Shown: positions 16,270-25,460, counted from the first letter of the stretch. The stretch is 30,960 nucleotides of DNA from an uncultured Asticcacaulis sp. (GCA_946482045.1 CAMLPZ010000016.1:1-30960), one strand, 5' to 3'. Notes: generated from the sequence alone by a model not told the origin. Numbers and translations are program-made.

Positions 16270-19062
16270 ATGCCGAATAACCGCCTGGCCCGATACTGCA
16301 AGCTGACGTTGTTGGCGGGTTGTAGTCTGTACGGCCTCCTTGCCACGGCATCGTTTGCGCAAGACACCGCCCCCTCGGCCGAGCCCACCGCCCAGGAAGA
16401 CGGCGGCGTCGTGACGATTCTTGGTTCGCGTATCCCGCGTGTCCGCAAGGAAGGCCCCGCCCCGGTCACCGTCATCACCTCCGAAGAAATCCGCGCCGGC
16501 GGCTATGCCAATGTGCCTGACGTGCTCAAGACCATCACGCAGAACGGCGGTGAAACCCAGTCGATGCAGTCGGGCAATGCCGCCGACTATTCGCCGGGCG
16601 CCCAGCAAGTGAACCTGCGTGGCCTGGGGCCAAACCACACCCTGGTCATGGTCAACGGCCGCCGCATCGCCGACTATCCTATGCCCTATAATGGTGACTC
16701 GAACTTCACCGACATCTCCAACATCCCGCTGGGCATGGTCGATGCCATCGAAGTCCTGAGCGGCTCGGCCTCGGCCATCTACGGCTCGGATGCCCTGGCC
16801 GGCGTCGTCAACTTCAAGCTCAAGCAGCGCGCCGACGGCACGACGCTCGACTACCGCTACGGCTGGACCGAAAAGGGCGGCGGCGCCTCGCACCGCTTCA
16901 ATGCCTCCTCTGGTTTCGACTTTGGCAAGCTGCACGGCGTCTTCGGCGGCGAAGTGATGATTCAGGACCCGGTCTATGGTTATCAGCGCAAGCGCCAGGA
17001 TTCGACCGCCGACGCGCCCGATCCCGACTACCAGATGGGCGTGACCAACTGGCAGCGCGTCGACTATGACGTCTACGCCATCGACGCCACCGAGGCCGAC
17101 TGCGCGCGCACGGCTTCGACCAACGGCGGCACGACCTCGCTCCAAGTGGATTCCTACTACGGCGACGGCGAAGACATTCTGGGCGCCTATTGCGGGTCGC
17201 AAACCGCAGTCGGTTACCGCACGGTGGTCTCCGACCGTCAGAGCGCCAACTTCGTCGGCTCGTTCACCTATGACCTGAGCGAAGACACCCACCTGTTCCT
17301 CGACGCCCAGGCCGGTGTCAGCAAGCTGAAACTGCTCAAGCGTCCGCTGTCCTGGGGCTATCAGGACGAAGACGGCAACGATGTCGGTGACTTCTACAAT
17401 GTCCACGCCTCACGCGATGACACCGACAACTGGTACCGCATCTTCACACCGGAAGAAATGGGCGGACTGGAACCGGCCATGCGCACCGTCGAAGCCAATA
17501 CCTTTACCCTGACCCCCGGCATTCGCGGCACCTTTGGCGAAGACGGCAAGTGGAACTACGAAGCGGCCATCAGCGCCAGCGTCTATAACGCCAAGGTCAC
17601 CTTCCCGATGATCAACGTCGCCAAGGCCAACGCCCTGTTCCTGGGGCCGAAGCTGGGTATGGACACGGACGATGAATATCTCGGCGAAGACGACGGCTAC
17701 GGCCTGCCGGTATTCAACGCCGATCCGACACGCTTCTATACGCCGCTTACGCCGGCCGAGTTCGCTTCGATCCGCGAAGAGAGCATCTATAAGCCACGCT
17801 CGTCGGTCGTCGAGGCTTCGCTCGAAATCGGCACGCGCGACCTGTTCCAGATGCCTGCGGGTCCGGTCGGTTTCAGCGCCATCGTCGAGGCCGGCCGCCA
17901 GGACTATAACCAGGGCACCGACCCGAAGGCGACCCAGCCCTACTATTTCAGCTGGGTGGACTTCACCGCCAAGGGCCACCGCACCCATTCGGCCGCCGCC
18001 GTCGAATTCTCCGTTCCGTTGCTGAAGACCCTGCAATCCAGCGTCGCAGCGCGTTACGACACCTTCGACTATGCCGGCCATAGCGTTGGCGAAGCGACCT
18101 ACAATCTCGGCCTCGAATATCGCCCGCTCGACACACTGCTGTTCCGCGCCGCCTGGGGCACGGGCTTCCGTGCGCCGGACCTGAACTATGTCTATCGCGG
18201 CACCGGCTTCGAAGAAGGCCGCGCGCCTGACTACTACCAGTGTATCCTCGATGGCGATTATCCGGATGACTGCGGTCGCGGTCCGCGCATCCGCGTCCGC
18301 ACCGGCGGCAACCTGAACCTCGAGCCGGAAACGTCGGAATCGTTCAATACCGGCTTCGTCTGGGCGCCCAACCGCGCCTTCGACATCAGCGTCGACTACT
18401 TCAAGATCGACATGAAGGGCCAGGTCGAGGACCTGCTGGTGTCCAACCTGACCCGCACCGAAGGCGAATGCCGCGGGGGCCTGCAGGACATCGATACGCC
18501 GACCTGCCAGGACGCCATCGCCCGCGTCACGCGTGACAGCGACGGCGACATCACCCAGGTCTTCGTCAGCCCGATCAACGTCTCGGTCGAAAGCACGTCG
18601 GGCGTCGACCTGTCGGCGCACGCCCGCTTCGATACGCCGGCTGGCCGCCTGACCCTTACCGGCAGCTATACGCACGTCATCGACCACGACTATGTCCGGT
18701 ATGTCGGCGATCCGTCGATCGACAAGCTGGCCAACGATTCCAGCTACTACATCCCGCGCGACAAGGCTTCTGGCAGCGCAAACCTGGTCACCGGCCCCTG
18801 GTCGATCAACGTCTCGGGCAACTACCTGAGCCGCCTGCCGAACTATGATGAAAACGCCTGGGTCGACGCCTATACGACCTTCAACGGTTCGGTGCAGTAC
18901 AAGGTCAATGACAAGGTCCGCGTCTCGCTGGCGATCACCAACCTGTTCGATACCCGGCCGCCCGTCGACGACACCTGGGTCAGCTACCCCTACTACAATA
19001 CCAGCTGGTACGACGGCCTCGGCCGCTCGGGCTTCCTGCAAGTCACCTACAAGCTGGACTAA
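16270..19062 (+). CDS. TonB-dependent outer-membrane receptor, probable peptide/amino-acid-linked uptake
   Basis: A 930-aa TonB-dependent transporter. Residues 1-30 form a signal peptide (cleavage after SFA). The TonB-box-like segment GVVTILGSRI (46-55) is followed by the plug: PVTVITSEEIRAGGYANVPD, QQVNLRGLGPNHTLVMVNGR, VDAIEVLSGSASAIYGSDA and GVVNFKLKQ, then the barrel with the late TBDR signature FRAAWGTGFRAPDLNYVYRG. It ends FLQVTYKLD, with aromatic and hydrophobic residues in the last strand. The plug style (GSRIPR, RIPxxxxEGPAPV, VDAIEVLxGSASAIYGSDA) is that of receptors often next to peptidases and amidohydrolases. Placement opposite the cyanophycinase fusion suggests uptake of its substrate or products. 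The ligand itself cannot be read from the sequence. Confidence 0.94.
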   Translation: MPNNRLARYCKLTLLAGCSLYGLLATASFAQDTAPSAEPTAQEDGGVVTILGSRIPRVRKEGPAPVTVITSEEIRAGGYANVPDVLKTITQNGGETQSMQSGNAADYSPGAQQVNLRGLGPNHTLVMVNGRRIADYPMPYNGDSNFTDISNIPLGMVDAIEVLSGSASAIYGSDALAGVVNFKLKQRADGTTLDYRYGWTEKGGGASHRFNASSGFDFGKLHGVFGGEVMIQDPVYGYQRKRQDSTADAPDPDYQMGVTNWQRVDYDVYAIDATEADCARTASTNGGTTSLQVDSYYGDGEDILGAYCGSQTAVGYRTVVSDRQSANFVGSFTYDLSEDTHLFLDAQAGVSKLKLLKRPLSWGYQDEDGNDVGDFYNVHASRDDTDNWYRIFTPEEMGGLEPAMRTVEANTFTLTPGIRGTFGEDGKWNYEAAISASVYNAKVTFPMINVAKANALFLGPKLGMDTDDEYLGEDDGYGLPVFNADPTRFYTPLTPAEFASIREESIYKPRSSVVEASLEIGTRDLFQMPAGPVGFSAIVEAGRQDYNQGTDPKATQPYYFSWVDFTAKGHRTHSAAAVEFSVPLLKTLQSSVAARYDTFDYAGHSVGEATYNLGLEYRPLDTLLFRAAWGTGFRAPDLNYVYRGTGFEEGRAPDYYQCILDGDYPDDCGRGPRIRVRTGGNLNLEPETSESFNTGFVWAPNRAFDISVDYFKIDMKGQVEDLLVSNLTRTEGECRGGLQDIDTPTCQDAIARVTRDSDGDITQVFVSPINVSVESTSGVDLSAHARFDTPAGRLTLTGSYTHVIDHDYVRYVGDPSIDKLANDSSYYIPRDKASGSANLVTGPWSINVSGNYLSRLPNYDENAWVDAYTTFNGSVQYKVNDKVRVSLAITNLFDTRPPVDDTWVSYPYYNTSWYDGLGRSGFLQVTYKLD

Positions 19063-19066
19063 AGCG

Positions 19067-19090
19067 AAGGCCGGGAGCGATCCCGGCCTT
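19067..19090. terminator. Hairpin terminator after the second TonB receptor
   Basis: AAGGCCGGGA (19067-19076), loop GCGA, TCCCGGCCTT (19081-19090): a perfect 10-bp stem four bases after the stop codon, followed by a short pyrimidine tract (TCT). On both strands it could end transcripts of the convergent genes. Confidence 0.8.
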
Positions 19091-19095
19091 TCTGC

Positions 19096-19144
19096 TTAGA
19101 TCGGAATGATTTTAGGTGGAAACTTCATTCCGATCTAAGTTTTT
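19096..19144. repeat. Second palindrome / terminator, possible dispersed extragenic repeat
   Basis: TTAGATCGGAATGA (19096-19109) and TCATTCCGATCTAA (19125-19138) are a perfect 14-bp inverted repeat around a 15-base loop containing TTTAGGTGGAAAC, followed by GTTTTTG. It works as a rightward intrinsic terminator. The long arms and TTTAGGTGGAA core resemble repetitive extragenic palindromes of alphaproteobacteria, as far as I recall. Only one copy is present here. Confidence 0.7.
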
Positions 19145-19197
19145 GCTTTGTCGCGATATTTTTGGCGAAAACCGCTGACACTTTTCGCCATATCGCT

Positions 19198-20979
19198 CTA
19201 GAAGCCCTGAGCGTCGTAAACCACCTGTCCGCCGACGAGGGTCATCAGTACCTTCGTGCCGCCGATCTCTTCCGGCGGGATGGCGAACAGGTCGCGGTCT
19301 ATGACGATCAGGTCGGCCAGCTTGCCGGTCTCAAGCGAGCCGGTCTCGGTTTCCTGGTGCAGGCTAAAGGCGGCGTCGATGGTCATGGCGCGAATGGCGC
19401 GCGTCCGTGACAGGCCGGGATCGACGCCCAGGCGTCCGGGGTATTTCTGGGCATCCGCGCCGACGGCCCGGCGCGTGACGGCGATTTGCAGGGCCAGCCA
19501 TTCGTTAAGGGTATCGACCGGCCAGTCACTGCCAAAGACAATGCGCGCGCCGTATATTTCCAGCAAACCGGAAGGTTCGAACAGGGCATGTCGCGCCGGT
19601 CCCAGATAGTCACGCACAGTGTCAACCGTATCTGGTCCCGGCTTGCCCCACTGGAATGACAGGACCGGCAAGGCGTTGAGTTCGGCGAAGCGGCCGTAGT
19701 CGGCCGGATCGACCAGCTCCGCGTGGGCGATCGCCGGGCGTACCGGACTTTGCGGCCGGGTGGCGCGCAGGACGGCCACGGCGTCGAGCGCCTGGCGGAC
19801 CGCGCCGTCGCCATCGGCGTGCATATGCGGATCAATGCCGGCGTCCGATAGCCGGATCAGCGTGTCCTGCAACTGCGCGTCGCTGAAATAGGGCTGTGGC
19901 CCGCAGTTCTTGCCAGGGCGCCAGTGCGGCGCCTCTTTCGTTCCGAAATTCTCGAAATAGGGTGCGACCATGACGCCGGTCAGCGACGGCGCGGCAACCA
20001 CACCGTCCAGGAAAAGCTTGGCTGTGTGCAACCTCAGTCCGGGCTCCGCCCCCTTGCCCAGCCGCTCATAGGCCTGCTTCTGGCGTAACACCTCCGCAAC
20101 GGCCTTGGCGGCATCGTAGTCGGTTCCTGCGTCGATCAGGACGCCAAAGTGCCCGCGCGCCGTCAGCCCGCCAGCCTTCATGACGTCGCGATAAGCGGTG
20201 AGCGTTTCGATATCGGTATAGGCGTCAAGAAAGGTGGTGATGCCCTGCTCGCGCATCATTTTAAGCGCGATTTGCGTCGCCTTGAGATTGGTCGCCGCGT
20301 CCGGCGCGGGGACATGCCGGCTGATCAGGTCCTGGGCGGCGTCTTCGAACCGGCCGGTGGCCTCGCCGCTGGCATCGCGTTGGATGATGCCGTCCTTGGG
20401 ATTGGGCGTATCCCGGGTGATGCCGGCAATCTCAAGCCCACGCCGGTTGGTCAGGTTGGAATGGCCGAACGACGACCGCACCATGATCGGCCGCGCCGTC
20501 CTCAGAGCATCGAGGTCGGCATGACCAAGTACCGTACCCGGCGGCTGCATGGCCTGTTCGTACCAGTTGATGACGACCAGCCATTTTGCCGCATCGGCCT
20601 CCGGCTCGGCATCCAGGCACTGCTGGATCTTCGCCTGGAACTGTGCGACCGTCAGCGCCTCATAGCGCAGATTGCAGTTCAGTTCGCGCAATCCCCCCGA
20701 TTGCGGATGCATATGGCCATCGACCAGGCCTGGCATAGCCATCCGGCCTTTCAGGTCGATTTTCCTGGTCCTGCGCCCGACGAAGGGTTTGGCGCCGGCA
20801 TCATCGCCAACATAGACGATCCGCCCGTCACGCACCGCCAGGCTTTGCGCGACGGTGTCCCTGGCATCGACCGTGTGGATACGGCCATTGACGAAAACCG
20901 TGTCGGCAGGCCTGGGCCTTGCAAGCGCCGGCGAAACACACAGCGCCAGAGCCAGAATACTTACGCAGAGGCTTTTCAT
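19198..20979 (-). CDS. YtcJ-like exported metal-dependent amidohydrolase (amidohydrolase 3 family)
   Basis: A 593-aa member of the amidohydrolase superfamily, D-aminoacylase/YtcJ branch. Residues 1-20 are a signal peptide (LALALCVSPALA), so it is periplasmic. Metal-site landmarks: HMH in PGLVDGHMHPQSGG (H89, H91), a probable bridging carboxyl-Lys in LHTAKLFLDGVV, His in DPHMHADGDGAVRQALD, His in AIAHAELVDP, and the Asp in IVFGSDWPVD. The C-terminus has the usual KLADLIVIDRDLFAIP. I choose ATG 20979, which has GGGAG eight bases upstream; TTG 20994 in the same frame overlaps that site. These enzymes cleave amide, N-acyl or carbamate bonds, and the exact substrate is not evident. Divergent from the M14 gene at 21121 and convergent with the TonB receptor. 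Confidence 0.9.
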   Translation of the reverse strand: MKSLCVSILALALCVSPALARPRPADTVFVNGRIHTVDARDTVAQSLAVRDGRIVYVGDDAGAKPFVGRRTRKIDLKGRMAMPGLVDGHMHPQSGGLRELNCNLRYEALTVAQFQAKIQQCLDAEPEADAAKWLVVINWYEQAMQPPGTVLGHADLDALRTARPIMVRSSFGHSNLTNRRGLEIAGITRDTPNPKDGIIQRDASGEATGRFEDAAQDLISRHVPAPDAATNLKATQIALKMMREQGITTFLDAYTDIETLTAYRDVMKAGGLTARGHFGVLIDAGTDYDAAKAVAEVLRQKQAYERLGKGAEPGLRLHTAKLFLDGVVAAPSLTGVMVAPYFENFGTKEAPHWRPGKNCGPQPYFSDAQLQDTLIRLSDAGIDPHMHADGDGAVRQALDAVAVLRATRPQSPVRPAIAHAELVDPADYGRFAELNALPVLSFQWGKPGPDTVDTVRDYLGPARHALFEPSGLLEIYGARIVFGSDWPVDTLNEWLALQIAVTRRAVGADAQKYPGRLGVDPGLSRTRAIRAMTIDAAFSLHQETETGSLETGKLADLIVIDRDLFAIPPEEIGGTKVLMTLVGGQVVYDAQGF

Positions 20980-21120
20980 CGCGCTATCTCCCAACCTGCC
21001 CGTCGTGGCAATCTAGGCCTTTTCCACTGTAAAGCCAAAGCGCATTCGCCTGGCATGCGGCCAATGGACACCGCCATCAGGCAAGGCTAAGCTGGCCTCT
21101 GGATCATCCCGGATCACCCT

Positions 21121-22251
21121 ATGCACGCACGTTTCTTCGCCACCGCATTTGTCCTGCTCGCGCTTGCCACCCCGCTTTCCGCCGCCACGACCTACACAGG
21201 CGACCGCATCGACGGCGTTCAGGTTATCGACCGGCTGGATGTCGTCGACCTGCCGACCGGCAAGACCAGACTGTGGTTTCGCCCCCTCGATACCGCGATC
21301 GGTCAGGGCTGGTACATCCCGATCGTCGTCATCAAGGGTGCAAAGTCGGGACCGAAGTTCCTGATTACAGCGGCTATCCACGGCGACGAACTGAACGGCA
21401 TCGCCGTCATCCACAGCCTGGCGGACACCATAAAGCCTGAGACCTTAAGCGGCACCATCGTCGCCATTCCAGGTCTGAACACGCCGGGGCTGCTGCATTC
21501 GACGCGCGGCTTCACATCGGACATCATCGGCACCAGTGGCGAAAACCTAAACCGGCTGATGCCCAACGTCCCTCACCCGGATGAGACCGACGGCAGCCCG
21601 GCTTCTCGCTACGACCAACGCATCTGGACGCAGTTGTTCGTCGGCAATGCCGACTTCGCCGTCGACCTTCATACCCAGTCGCGCGGAACGGTCTATCCGG
21701 CTTACGTCTTTGCCCAGACGGGCGAAGCGCGGAAAATCGCCGACGTACTCAGGCCCGATGTAATCAATATGGATCCGGGTGTCGACGGCGCCGTCGAAAA
21801 CATGCTCAACGGGATTGGCGTTCCCGCGGTCACCTATGAACTGGGCGCCCCGGAAACGTTCGACGAGCCCATGATCGCCCGCACCCTGGCGGGCCTGCGC
21901 AATCTGATGACCGCGCGCGGCATGCTGGCCGGCAAGGTGGAGGCGCCCGGCAGGCCCTTTGTCGGCAACGCCATCGGCAACGTCAAATCCGCAAATGGCG
22001 GCTGGGCCCGGCTCAAAGTCAAGATTGGAGATACAGTCAAGGCCGGTCAGCCTTTGTTCAGCGTCCATAACCCCTTCGGCGAAAAGGTCGCCGTGGTCAC
22101 CGCCCCAAATGCCGGCCAGGTTCTGTCGCTGGCGACCGATCCCCGCGTCGAGCCCGGTGACTGGGTGGTCAGACTGATCTGGTGGGACGACGCCTTGCCG
22201 TGCAAGCCCGACGGTTGCCCCCCTGGCCCAATCTCGTCCGACAAGAATTGA
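21121..22251 (+). CDS. Exported succinylglutamate desuccinylase/aspartoacylase-like zinc hydrolase (M14 family)
   Basis: A 376-aa AstE/AspA-type enzyme. Residues 1-21 are a signal peptide (FVLLALATPLSA), unlike the cytoplasmic classic enzymes. The zinc ligands appear as HGDE (H87, E90) and H184 in VDLHTQSRG. Other landmarks are NLNRLMP (substrate-binding Asn-Arg, N144/R145 region) and the probable general base Glu240 in VTYELGAPE. The C-terminal 100 residues form a beta-rich barrel-sandwich-like domain (KVKIGDTVKAGQPLFSVHNP) seen in this family. It would release an acyl group from an N-acyl amino acid or a related small amide in the periplasm. The stop at 22249-22251 faces the kinase gene. 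No strong ribosome site is visible. Substrate unknown. Confidence 0.88.
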   Translation: MHARFFATAFVLLALATPLSAATTYTGDRIDGVQVIDRLDVVDLPTGKTRLWFRPLDTAIGQGWYIPIVVIKGAKSGPKFLITAAIHGDELNGIAVIHSLADTIKPETLSGTIVAIPGLNTPGLLHSTRGFTSDIIGTSGENLNRLMPNVPHPDETDGSPASRYDQRIWTQLFVGNADFAVDLHTQSRGTVYPAYVFAQTGEARKIADVLRPDVINMDPGVDGAVENMLNGIGVPAVTYELGAPETFDEPMIARTLAGLRNLMTARGMLAGKVEAPGRPFVGNAIGNVKSANGGWARLKVKIGDTVKAGQPLFSVHNPFGEKVAVVTAPNAGQVLSLATDPRVEPGDWVVRLIWWDDALPCKPDGCPPGPISSDKN

Positions 22252-22346
22252 CAACGTGTTTAAGACGCCGGCGTTCTGTTCCTGAATGACCCGGTGTTTG
22301 AAACGTGCCCAAACGCGGATAGTTCATTAAAGGACGCGAAACACGC

Positions 22347-24734
22347 TTATACTTCCTTTCCGAGGCCTGCCCTTGGCGGGTTACAACTTTTGCGCAGATA
22401 ATCCTGTACATCAGCATAGCTGTTGTCGCGATCCGTCTTGCTGAGCTGACCCCGGCTATCGAGAAGCTTCCACGCGGCCTTGGTCTCGGCCCATGCCTGG
22501 CAGGCCTTGGCATAGTGGCCCGCATTGTAGAAATTCCCGCCCCGCGTCGCCAGCGTCGTCGCCAGACCACGAACTGCGAACGGTGCGCCGTCGGCACGCT
22601 CAATGCGCAGTTTCTGAGTGGCGATGACCTGATCGCTCACTGTTTCGGCTTGGCCGTACATCTTCTGGTCGGTGAGAACCTGAGCATAGACATCACCGGT
22701 CGCCGCCACCAGTTCCAGGACGCCAAGGTCGGAACTGTCGCGCGCTTTCCAATCTGAGGCCAGCTTATACGCCTCGGCGATCGAGGCCCTGGCTTCAGCG
22801 TCGCGCATATTGGTGCGGTGAACGATGGCATCGTAGCGCAGGCCGAGAATTAGGCCGCGCAGCGCCTTGGGGTTGCCCGCGTCACGACGGACCCGTTCCC
22901 GATTTACGGCGATGTTTTCAGCGAGGGCGGCACGGGCTTGCTCCGGCTGTTTGAGCTTGTGACAAGCCTCCCCCAGCAGACGCAACGAGGCGCTGCGCGC
23001 CGCCAGCACCTTCAGGTCTGAACGGTATCGCTGCGGCATGGCCTTGAAGACGGCATCCGCTCGCAACAACACCTCGCGTCCCTCCTTGAACTTGTCGTCC
23101 CACAGCCAGGAATCGCCTTCCGCCTGTATAGCCGTCAAATACAGCGCGGCGAGTTTCGCATCCGCAGAGGCCAGGGTCTTCAACAGGCCTTGCGCCATTA
23201 TCGCCTGACGCCTTGCTTTTTCAGGATCATTATCGTTGTAGAGGTTATTCCCCGACTGCTCGACCAGCAACTCGGCATAGGCCGCAGCCGCATCGGCATC
23301 ATCCGGGCTCTGTTCGACCGCCGCCTTCAGTACCGCCTCGCCGCGCGCCAGCAGGGCCGTCGCGTCCTTGTACCGGCCAAGCGTGCTTTCCTGGCCACCA
23401 CCCATTACCTGGGACAGGCGGACAAGTCCCTTCCCGGCCTCGACACGAACGGCGACGGGCGCGTTTGTATCGTTTGCCAGCTTGTCGAGATAGTCGACCC
23501 CGGTTTTCGCCAGCAGTTCGCGGGCTTTCGTCGCACCCTCAACCTTGCTGACCTCATCATAGACGTCGAACAGGAGCGTGTTGGCGATGGCGCGTGTTTG
23601 TTCGAAGCGCATTTCGGCCTCGGTCCGCGCCAGCTGGGCCTTGTGATTAGCCAGCAACACAAGGCCGAAAGCCGCAACGACGGCGATGGCGGCAACGGAC
23701 GCCACCAGGACACCAAAGCGATGGCGGCCAGCGAACTTGGCGAAGACGTAGCGCCGCCCGCCGTTCACAGCGGTTACCGGCCAGCCACTGCGATAGGCGT
23801 CAGTATCGGCGCGCAGGGCGTCGGCGGTCGGATAACGGTCCCCGGGCGCGATCGCCGTGGCGCGGGCGATAATGGCGTCGAGCTCGGGATCGGTTTGCGC
23901 GGCAAGCAGGTGCTCAAGCAGCTTCCCCAGCGAATAGATGTCAGCGCCCGTCGTGACTTCGGAGCTATGCATGCGCTCGGGCGCCGCGAAGCCGGGGGTA
24001 AGGCTCAGGCTGGCGGTGCCGCGCGACCGCTCGCCCACGCTGCCTTCGCTGTCGGCCAGACGTGCGATGCCAAAATCGATCAGCTTGACCACGCCGTCGC
24101 GGGTGACCAGCACGTTCGATGGCGTCAGGTCGCGGTGGACGATCAGGTTGCGGTGCGCGAAGGCAACGGCGCGGCACACGTCGCAAAACAGGGCCAGGCG
24201 CGCCTCACGGCTCAAAGCGGCTTCATCGGCGTATTGCAGGACCGGCAGGCCGTCGACCCATTCCATGACGATGAAGGGCTGGCCCTGCTCCGTTTCGCCG
24301 CCGTCATATAGCTGGGCGATATTGGGATGGGACAGGCCCGCCAAAATCTGGCGTTCGCGCTGGAAGCGCTCGATCAGGGACTGCGACAACAGACCCGACT
24401 TGATGATCTTGATGGCGGCGACGTGATTGAAATCACCCGTCATGCGCTCACCACGGTAGACCGCCCCCATGCCGCCGCGACCGATCAGGCCAGTGATGCG
24501 GTAGGCCCCGATGCGTTCGGGTGCGGGTTCTTCTTCCAGGTAGTCGGACGCCGAACCCGTCTTCAGGTTCAGAAGCGTCTCCGCCTTGAGCATGGCTTCA
24601 AGACGTCGCCTCAGCCTAGGCTTGCCCTTTGTCTGCGCTTTGATCCATGTGGGTCGATCGGCTTCGGGGATGTCGAGGAGCGCTTCGAACAAGGCAAGCG
24701 CCAGGCGTTCCGTTTCCAGATCGCTCTCAGTCAT
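22347..24734 (-). CDS. Membrane-anchored Ser/Thr protein kinase with TPR-like C-terminal sensor region
   Basis: A 795-aa Hanks-type kinase. A short helical leader (1-70) precedes the kinase domain (about 77-315): P-loop IGRGGMGAVY (84-93), Lys109 in AAIKII, catalytic loop VHRDLTPSNVLV (199-210) and IDFGIA (219-224), then the activation loop and GADIYSLGKLL. The catalytic loop has Thr where most bacterial kinases have Lys (HRDLKPxN). A transmembrane helix (about 340-362) leads to a roughly 430-aa alpha-helical, TPR-like region (repeated A-x-A-Y/L patterns such as DDADAAAAYAELL and ARAALAENIAVN) on the periplasmic side. The gene starts inside the sigma-factor gene (8-bp overlap), so both are made together. 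It likely controls the sigma factor or an envelope response; this role is inferred. Confidence 0.92.
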   Translation of the reverse strand: MTESDLETERLALALFEALLDIPEADRPTWIKAQTKGKPRLRRRLEAMLKAETLLNLKTGSASDYLEEEPAPERIGAYRITGLIGRGGMGAVYRGERMTGDFNHVAAIKIIKSGLLSQSLIERFQRERQILAGLSHPNIAQLYDGGETEQGQPFIVMEWVDGLPVLQYADEAALSREARLALFCDVCRAVAFAHRNLIVHRDLTPSNVLVTRDGVVKLIDFGIARLADSEGSVGERSRGTASLSLTPGFAAPERMHSSEVTTGADIYSLGKLLEHLLAAQTDPELDAIIARATAIAPGDRYPTADALRADTDAYRSGWPVTAVNGGRRYVFAKFAGRHRFGVLVASVAAIAVVAAFGLVLLANHKAQLARTEAEMRFEQTRAIANTLLFDVYDEVSKVEGATKARELLAKTGVDYLDKLANDTNAPVAVRVEAGKGLVRLSQVMGGGQESTLGRYKDATALLARGEAVLKAAVEQSPDDADAAAAYAELLVEQSGNNLYNDNDPEKARRQAIMAQGLLKTLASADAKLAALYLTAIQAEGDSWLWDDKFKEGREVLLRADAVFKAMPQRYRSDLKVLAARSASLRLLGEACHKLKQPEQARAALAENIAVNRERVRRDAGNPKALRGLILGLRYDAIVHRTNMRDAEARASIAEAYKLASDWKARDSSDLGVLELVAATGDVYAQVLTDQKMYGQAETVSDQVIATQKLRIERADGAPFAVRGLATTLATRGGNFYNAGHYAKACQAWAETKAAWKLLDSRGQLSKTDRDNSYADVQDYLRKSCNPPRAGLGKEV

Positions 24735-25284
24735 TGTCCACCGGGTGGTTCAGGGCGTCTGTGAGCCAGGCCCGCGCCACCGTCCACCGCCGCTTGATCG
24801 TCGCTTCGGACATGCCGGTCACTTCGGCGATATCCTCTACCGTCATGCCGCCGAAATACCGCATCTCCACCAGTTCCATGAGACCCTCGTCAATTGCCTT
24901 CAAACGGATCAGCGAGGAATCGAGGGAAATCAGGTCATAGCGCAGGTCGCCTGCGACGCGAGTCGTCAGTTCGACCTTGTGGTGCTGGCGTTTGTCGCTG
25001 CGCTTCTGGCGGGCGTAGTCGATGAGAATGTTGCGCATCATGCGCGACGCCAGCGCGATCAGGTGGGCGCGATCATTGGCGTCGATGCGTTCGATCTGCA
25101 TCAGGCGCAGGATGACGTCGTTGATCAGATCGCCGGTTGACAGCGACGAATTCTGTTCACGGCGCAGGCGGGCGGCGGCAATCTGACTGAGTTCCGGGTG
25201 CAGACGGCTGATCAGACGGTCGCGGGCACTCATCTCGCCGGCGCGCCACTGCCCGATCAAAACGCGCGTCTGTCCGATCTCCAT
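24727..25284 (-). CDS. ECF-type RNA polymerase sigma factor paired with Ser/Thr kinase
   Basis: A 185-aa sigma-70-family factor. Region 2 is seen at about 20-95 (LHPELSQIAAARLRRE, TGDLINDVILRLMQ, then LIALASRMMRNILIDYARQK), and region 4 at about 125-180 (LVEMRYFGGMTVEDIAEVTG, MSEATIKRRWTVARAWL). The wording matches the TIGR02999-like group, which commonly sits beside Ser/Thr kinases rather than a classical anti-sigma factor. I choose ATG 25284, with AGGGTAGGGG just upstream; longer in-frame starts up to 25347 add a non-conserved leader. The last codons overlap the kinase start. No anti-sigma gene is present, so phosphorylation by the linked kinase is a plausible switch. It probably drives the divergent operon through the motif at 25378-25409. 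Confidence 0.9.
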   Translation of the reverse strand: MEIGQTRVLIGQWRAGEMSARDRLISRLHPELSQIAAARLRREQNSSLSTGDLINDVILRLMQIERIDANDRAHLIALASRMMRNILIDYARQKRSDKRQHHKVELTTRVAGDLRYDLISLDSSLIRLKAIDEGLMELVEMRYFGGMTVEDIAEVTGMSEATIKRRWTVARAWLTDALNHPVDND

Positions 25285-25377
25285 GCCCCTACCCTCATCC
25301 CGACAGGTAACAACGATACCCGACTTTGCGGCCAAAAGCAAAAGCACGGCGGGAGCTTACATTTTTTCAATAGGCCC

Positions 25378-25409
25378 TGAACCGTTTTGTGACGCCATCG
25401 CGCTTACTC
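25378..25409 (+). promoter_or_regulatory. Candidate ECF-type promoter of the protease/zinc-ribbon operon
   Basis: TGAACCGTTTT (25378-25388), 12 bases, CGCTTACTC (25401-25409), located 51 bases before the ATG at 25461. The same two blocks with the same 12-base gap recur at 30929-30960. The layout fits a -35/-10 pair of an alternative sigma factor, most likely the one encoded next door. Read directly as a repeat; promoter function is inferred. Confidence 0.62.
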
Positions 25410-25460
25410 GGATAGAGCGGTCCATCTGCCGGCCGCCGTCCTTTCCGGGGGTCGAAACCT

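Noticed and set aside
16168..17406. Minus-strand open frame of 412 codons opposite the start of the second TonB receptor
   Set aside because: Same shadow effect; it crosses the promoter region and has no protein-like signature.
17410..19041. Long minus-strand open frame of 543 codons opposite the second TonB receptor
   Set aside because: It is the reverse-strand shadow of a GC-rich coding sequence; no family sequence is seen in it, while the plus strand shows full receptor signatures.
23190..24311. Plus-strand open frame of 373 codons opposite the kinase
   Set aside because: Shadow of the kinase coding strand; no motif.
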